64,000 nt of DNA from Hamadaea sp. GTDB taxonomy: Bacteria; Actinomycetota; Actinomycetes; Mycobacteriales; Micromonosporaceae. The DNA is taken from the NCBI RefSeq assembly GCF_013362815.1, contig NZ_JABFVK010000038.1, positions 1-64,000 on the forward strand, in the 5' to 3' direction. Numbering within the stretch: the stretch's first letter is position 1; the number at the start of each line of letters is the position of its first letter. This document shows positions 60,501 through 64,000 of the stretch, one piece after another. The translations under genes were made by a program, and so were the position numbers. The notes beneath the pieces were generated by a model, which worked only from the letters and a program-made list of their open reading frames with translations, was not told the DNA's origin and made no database searches.

Positions 60501-60598
60501 AGCGACCAGATCACGACATGCGCGGACGGCAGGGCGTAAAACGCCCCACCTAGCACGAACATGCCGACGGCGTACGCCGGCAGAACCCGGTCTCGCAT
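57572..60598 (-). CDS. Membrane PAS-GGDEF-EAL protein
   Basis: DPLTGLANRVLLNDRI, ARIGGDEFAAL, EALVRWEHPERG, IDDFGTGYSSLSYL. Confidence 0.95.
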   Translation of the reverse strand: MRDRVLPAYAVGMFVLGGAFYALPSAHVVIWSLIGYGSAAAIGYGVWRNRPRRRAPWIWLALAVTTFCSGDIAYELLVRYGGQENPFPSISDFFYLITFVFLAIGVLGLTRSGSGGQNRSTALDALIVTVALGLLAWLYLIGPRLTDPDLTTLQRFISIGYPLGDLVLLLVGVRLLTTIRPNPSVLLLLIGMGGTLVADVLYGLAQIRGEWSTGGPTDVGWIVFYGCWGAAALHPSMAELTEPRAVRPRQLGVRHQIWLSVMVLIPLLLLLAETLGGQSSEYDVVIVVFLGATFVLALVRLFGVINTYRRNTERGRGIREANGALLTATSTAEVESALRLAAEQLLAKGTPHRVHVVMNDGRAPDLFARQPTDGARLAYTRTLPPEVAGRLGGFEITLICPMALPERFSGDPTIGVLLVAADETALGQIQIPLELVAAQAALAMERIMLGAEVARRASEEYFRTLVQNTTDVILILEPDGDRVRYASPSAQSTFGTEMTGVSLSERLAASPAELTAKLAECDGDVPADWTVRRPDGSAVQVEVACRDLRADPTVGGLVLTMRDVTDQRRLQAELTFLAFHDPLTGLANRVLLNDRIRAAVDAVREGETVGVLFLDLDDFKVVNDTFGHEYGDRLLLEVSRRLTAVLRPQDTAARIGGDEFAALIGDAPNAETIDRVAQRLIDVLAEPITIGERVVSGRASIGVATSTGDPAEQDLLRQADLALYVAKNAGKGQWRRYDPSLHTAMVRRLELRAALDEAVAAGALTLEFQPIVGLRTGQTAGFEALVRWEHPERGRLLPDHFIDVAEESGLIVPMGTWVLRQALAAAANWPGTPYVSINVSAHQFRAPAFVDGVRRALADAGVPADRLMLEITESLLLRDDDQIWDDLVELRRAGVRVAIDDFGTGYSSLSYLRHVPLDALKIDRLFTSTIASSGQQASLVDGIVRLAQTLGLEVIAEGIEKPAERDLLARFGCRYGQGYLFAPPLSADAALEWLTPVSPVDSLARYPG

Positions 60599-60682
60599 GC
60601 CCGGCCCATTCTGCCAGGAATCTGTGCTTTACCCCAATGATCCATCTTTCTGGACCACGCCACCGTCCGTACGCTGAGCGGC

Positions 60683-61858
60683 GTGACCGAGGTCTTCCTG
60701 CTCGACGCCGTACGCACTCCGTTCGGCCGCTACGGCGGCGCGCTGTCCGGCGTACGCCCCGACGACCTGGCGGCGCACGTCCTGCGGGCGGTCGCCGACC
60801 GCACCGGACTCGACCCGGCGACGGTGGACGAGGTCTACCTCGGCGACGCCAACCAGGCCGGCGAGGACAATCGCAACGTCGCCCGGATGGCCGCCCTGCT
60901 GGCGGGCTGGCCGACGAGCGTACCGGGGACGACGGTGAACCGGCTGTGCGGTTCCGGCCTCGACGCGGCGATGCAGGCGTCGCGCACGATCGCGGTCGGC
61001 GACGCCGAGCTGATCGTGGCCGGTGGCGTCGAGGCGATGAGCCGGGCACCGTGGGTGATGCTCAAGCCGGGCAAGGGTTTCCCGCAGGGACACGAGACGT
61101 TGCACTCGACGACGCTGGGCTGGCGGATGGTGAATCCGGCGATGCCACCACAGTGGACGGTGTCGCTGGGCGAGAGCACCGAGCTGCTCGGGGAGAAGTT
61201 CCAGATCGGCCGGGCCGAGCAGGACGCCTTCGCGCTCCGGAGCCACCGGGCGGCCGACCGCGCTTGGAACGCAGGGTTCTACGCCGACCACGTCGTGCCG
61301 GTTCCCGGCGTCGCCCTGGAACGCGACGAAGGCATCCGCCCCGACACGACGCCGGAGGCGCTGGCCAAGCTCAAGCCGGTGTTCCGCGCGGACGGAACGG
61401 TGACGGCCGGCAACGCGTCTCCGCTCAACGACGGCGCATCCGCCGTCCTCTTAGGCACGCAAGTGGCGGCCGACCGGCTCGGGGTCACTCCCCTCGCCCG
61501 GATCGCCGGGCGCGGAGCGGCCGCCGTCGACCCCGACGTGTTCGGCATCGGGCCGGTCGAGGCGGCCGAGACCGCCTTGCGCCGGGCCGGCATCGGCTGG
61601 TCCGACGTCAAGGCGGTCGAGCTGAACGAGGCGTTCGCCGCTCAGTCGCTGGCCTGCCTGGCCAGCTGGCGGGAGCTCGACCCGGCGATCGTCAACGTCA
61701 ACGGCGGCGCGATCGCCATCGGCCATCCCCTGGGCGCGTCCGGCGGACGCATCCTGGGGCAGCTGGCCTACGAACTGAAGCGGCAGGGCGGCGGCTACGG
61801 CCTGGCCGCCATCTGCATCGGCGTCGGCCAAGGCCTAGCCGTAGTCCTCCAGGCCTGA
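60683..61858 (+). CDS. Acetyl-CoA acetyl/acyltransferase (thiolase)
   Basis: NRLCGSGLDAAMQASRTI, NVNGGAIAIGHPLGASGGRI, ICIGVGQGLAVV. Confidence 0.95.
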   Translation: MTEVFLLDAVRTPFGRYGGALSGVRPDDLAAHVLRAVADRTGLDPATVDEVYLGDANQAGEDNRNVARMAALLAGWPTSVPGTTVNRLCGSGLDAAMQASRTIAVGDAELIVAGGVEAMSRAPWVMLKPGKGFPQGHETLHSTTLGWRMVNPAMPPQWTVSLGESTELLGEKFQIGRAEQDAFALRSHRAADRAWNAGFYADHVVPVPGVALERDEGIRPDTTPEALAKLKPVFRADGTVTAGNASPLNDGASAVLLGTQVAADRLGVTPLARIAGRGAAAVDPDVFGIGPVEAAETALRRAGIGWSDVKAVELNEAFAAQSLACLASWRELDPAIVNVNGGAIAIGHPLGASGGRILGQLAYELKRQGGGYGLAAICIGVGQGLAVVLQA

Positions 61859-61896
61859 CCGCCCCTTGCAGTCCTCCAGGCCTGACCGCCCCTTGC
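61843..61896. repeat. Perfect 27-bp tandem duplication spanning the thiolase stop codon
   Basis: agtcctccaggcctgaccgccccttgc x2. Confidence 0.95.
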
Positions 61897-61898
61897 GC

Positions 61899-61960
61899 GT
61901 TGATCATGAACCTAGGGTCCCGGATGTCCGGCGCGTCGCGCCCTCAACACCCTGATCAAC
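61899..61960. repeat. Intergenic element B4
   Basis: GTTGATCATGAACCTAGGGTCCCGGATGTCCGGCGCGTCGCG ... CCTGATCAAC. Confidence 0.88.
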
Positions 61961-61989
61961 TCCGCGAGCGGGTGATCACCAGCTGGCGG

Positions 61990-62724
61990 TCAGCCGCGGA
62001 GGAAGTCCACCACGAGCGGGTTGAGCCGCTCGGGGCTCTCCAGGCTAGGCAGGTGCCCGGCCCAGTCGAGCTGCACCCGGTGCGTACCCGGGACCTGCTC
62101 GGCGACGTGATCGGCGATGTTCGAGAACACCTCGAAATCGTGGTCGCCGGAGACGGCGAGCGTACGCGCGCTGATCGCACTGATCTCGAAGGCCTCGTGT
62201 CGCGGGGCGACCTCGTCGGCGTCGATCTGAACCTCGAGGGCGTGCCGCTGCATCGTCGCGACCAGGTCGCGGGTCTCGTCGGTGGCCAGCGGCCCCAACC
62301 AGGTACGCACATTGAGTTCGACAGCGCCGTCGATGTCCCGGGCCTCCAGCAGGGCTTCTTCCTGCTCGTCGAACTCGTCGGCGTCCGGGGTCGACGGGAA
62401 CCCGCGCAGTCCCGCGCACAGCAGCGCGAGCGACGTGACGCGGTCGGGCCAGCGGGCCGCGATCTCGAGCGCGACGCGGCCGCCCATCGAGGAGCCGACC
62501 AGCGAGAACTGATCGATGCCGAGGGAGTCCACCACGGCGATCACATCTTCGGCGTTGTTCCACTCGGCGGTCGGCATCGGCGTCTCGCCGAATCCGCGGA
62601 GGTCGGGCCGGATCTGGGTGAACCCAGGGGCGTCGAAGGACGCCCACATCCGCCGGTCGCAGACCCCGGCGTGGAGCAGGACGACGGCGGGGCCGTCACC
62701 GATGACGTCGTACGAGAGAGTCAT
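61990..62724 (-). CDS. Alpha/beta hydrolase
   Basis: VVLLHAGVCDRRMW, LVGSSMGGRVALEIA. Confidence 0.92.
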   Translation of the reverse strand: MTLSYDVIGDGPAVVLLHAGVCDRRMWASFDAPGFTQIRPDLRGFGETPMPTAEWNNAEDVIAVVDSLGIDQFSLVGSSMGGRVALEIAARWPDRVTSLALLCAGLRGFPSTPDADEFDEQEEALLEARDIDGAVELNVRTWLGPLATDETRDLVATMQRHALEVQIDADEVAPRHEAFEISAISARTLAVSGDHDFEVFSNIADHVAEQVPGTHRVQLDWAGHLPSLESPERLNPLVVDFLRG

Positions 62725-63746
62725 AGATTCCTTTCGAACGGTCGCCCGAATGCGACCAGGGTGTGCCAAAGATACTTGATCAACTGGAGCACCTCGAGCT
62801 CGGGGCCGAAGTCTGCCCAGCTGGAGGGCGTACGCACGACCGACTGCGCGGCCCGGCCGACGATCTCCGCATCGAAGTAATCCACTCCGTAGAGCGCGCA
62901 GACGTACTCGGCGAACTTCGGCGTCTCCGGCCCGCGGAACTCATCGTCCACATCCGACGGAGACAACGTGAAACCGGTGTGCCACAGCAGTTCAACACCC
63001 GCATCGCTGGCCGCCTTCGCCAACGCGTCGCCGGTCGGCGTACCCCGGAACGACGGGTCGGCGACGATCGCCTCCGCGTCGCGGCCGAGCTCGATCACGC
63101 CGTGCACCTGGGCTTCGATGTAGTCGTCAAGCATCCGCCCGAGCGCCGCCGGATCGAATCGGGCCGCCGGCAGAGCCCGGATCGCTGCGGTCGAGCCACC
63201 CTCGGCGAGGTACGCCGCCAGCACCGGCTCGAACGCGGCCATCGTCCCGATGTGCTCCGGGCCGAGGTGGCTGTCGTGGAAGGTGAACGTGCTCCGGTCG
63301 TTGGCGGCCGGGCGCAACCGCAGGTGGCAGGAGCCGAACCGGGGCGCTGCGCCGTCGGCATACCCGGCGAGGTTGAGCGCGCCGTACTTGGGCCGGTCGG
63401 CCGAGAGCGCCCCGTCTGCGTGGTACGCCGCCCCGAACAGCGACAGCTCCCACCCATCGCGGTCGCCGCCGAGGAAAGCCGTCCGGCTGCCGTTGCTGAT
63501 CCCGGTCTCGTACTGGCTCCGGTAGCGGCCGTCGGCCGCGAGCGCCTCGGCGACGGTGAGACCGGCGGTGAGACCGCTGGTGGCGATCCGATCCGGGTGG
63601 AAGTTCAGCGTGATCCGGCCGTGCTCGCGGACGAGGCCGATGAGCTCGGTCGCGTCCGGCACCGCCGGCAGGCTCGCCCCGGCGGCCGAGGCCACCCGCG
63701 TCACATGGGCCAGAGCAGCGGCGTTGGCCGCGGACAGATCACTCAC
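62721..63746 (-). CDS. DUF3626-like protein
   Basis: ITLNFHPDRI, YRSQYETGISNG, RPKYGALNL, FHDSHLG; ATGA overlap with the hydrolase gene. Confidence 0.75.
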   Translation of the reverse strand: MSDLSAANAAALAHVTRVASAAGASLPAVPDATELIGLVREHGRITLNFHPDRIATSGLTAGLTVAEALAADGRYRSQYETGISNGSRTAFLGGDRDGWELSLFGAAYHADGALSADRPKYGALNLAGYADGAAPRFGSCHLRLRPAANDRSTFTFHDSHLGPEHIGTMAAFEPVLAAYLAEGGSTAAIRALPAARFDPAALGRMLDDYIEAQVHGVIELGRDAEAIVADPSFRGTPTGDALAKAASDAGVELLWHTGFTLSPSDVDDEFRGPETPKFAEYVCALYGVDYFDAEIVGRAAQSVVRTPSSWADFGPELEVLQLIKYLWHTLVAFGRPFERNL

Positions 63747-63788
63747 GGGCCGAACGACATCACGTCCGTCCGGTCGGATGCAACTCGG

Positions 63789-64000
63789 TTACGCCTGCGG
63801 AGAGCCCACGTTCACATACTTCTTGTTAGCCGCCGCCCAAGCGTCGAGCTTGTCCTGCCGCAGCGCCAGGAAGTAACTCTTCGCCGGTCCGCTGGCCAGG
63901 TTCTCGCCGAGATAGCGGCTGCCGCTGTACGCCCCGGAGCCGGGCAACCCGACCTGCGTGATCGACTGCGGAGTCAAGTTGCGCAACGCGTACGCCAAAG
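63789..64000 (-). CDS. C-terminal fragment, possibly LCP-family cell-envelope protein (truncated by window edge)
   Basis: AYALRNLTPQSITQVGLPGSGAYSGSRYLGENLASG; frame open to window end. Confidence 0.4.
   Translation of the reverse strand, partial: LAYALRNLTPQSITQVGLPGSGAYSGSRYLGENLASGPAKSYFLALRQDKLDAWAAANKKYVNVGSPQA

Noticed and set aside
60683-61858. Thiolase as part of a biosynthetic gene cluster
   Set aside because: No adjoining acyl-CoA or PKS/NRPS genes in the window; neighbours are a GGDEF-EAL protein and an unrelated hydrolase.

Overview
High-GC actinobacterial chromosomal window, probably Micromonosporaceae-like (inferred from gene content and codon style). It holds about 55 credible protein genes. 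I recognised no rRNA, tRNA, CRISPR array, transposase, integrase or prophage genes. Main blocks: Tex; a two-component system (TCS) convergent with an ABC/FtsX operon; an aldehyde dehydrogenase; argS; an Scr1-like XRE regulator with two tandem DUF397 genes, followed by an ADP-ribosylglycohydrolase, KptA and endonuclease V; a DivIVA-domain protein; glycosyltransferases with a tmsAB-like 10-methyl fatty acid pair; a second ABC/adaptor/TCS module; an orphan conservon-type GTPase; lpd; a GH2/GH20 chitooligosaccharide operon; a secreted PLD-like protein; a GcvT-type FAD dehydrogenase; a GH63-like glycosidase; a GGDEF-EAL protein; a thiolase; and a DUF3626/hydrolase pair. The strongest signal not explained by genes is a set of dispersed intergenic inverted repeats of about 50-100 bp. 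They have GATCA-containing termini and fall into at least three alignable sequence families, found almost always at gene 3' ends. Two copies are preceded by tandem duplications spanning the upstream stop codon. A second candidate is the XRE/DUF397/ARH/KptA/EndoV neighbourhood. All calls come from reading sequence and the supplied translations; no database search was run.
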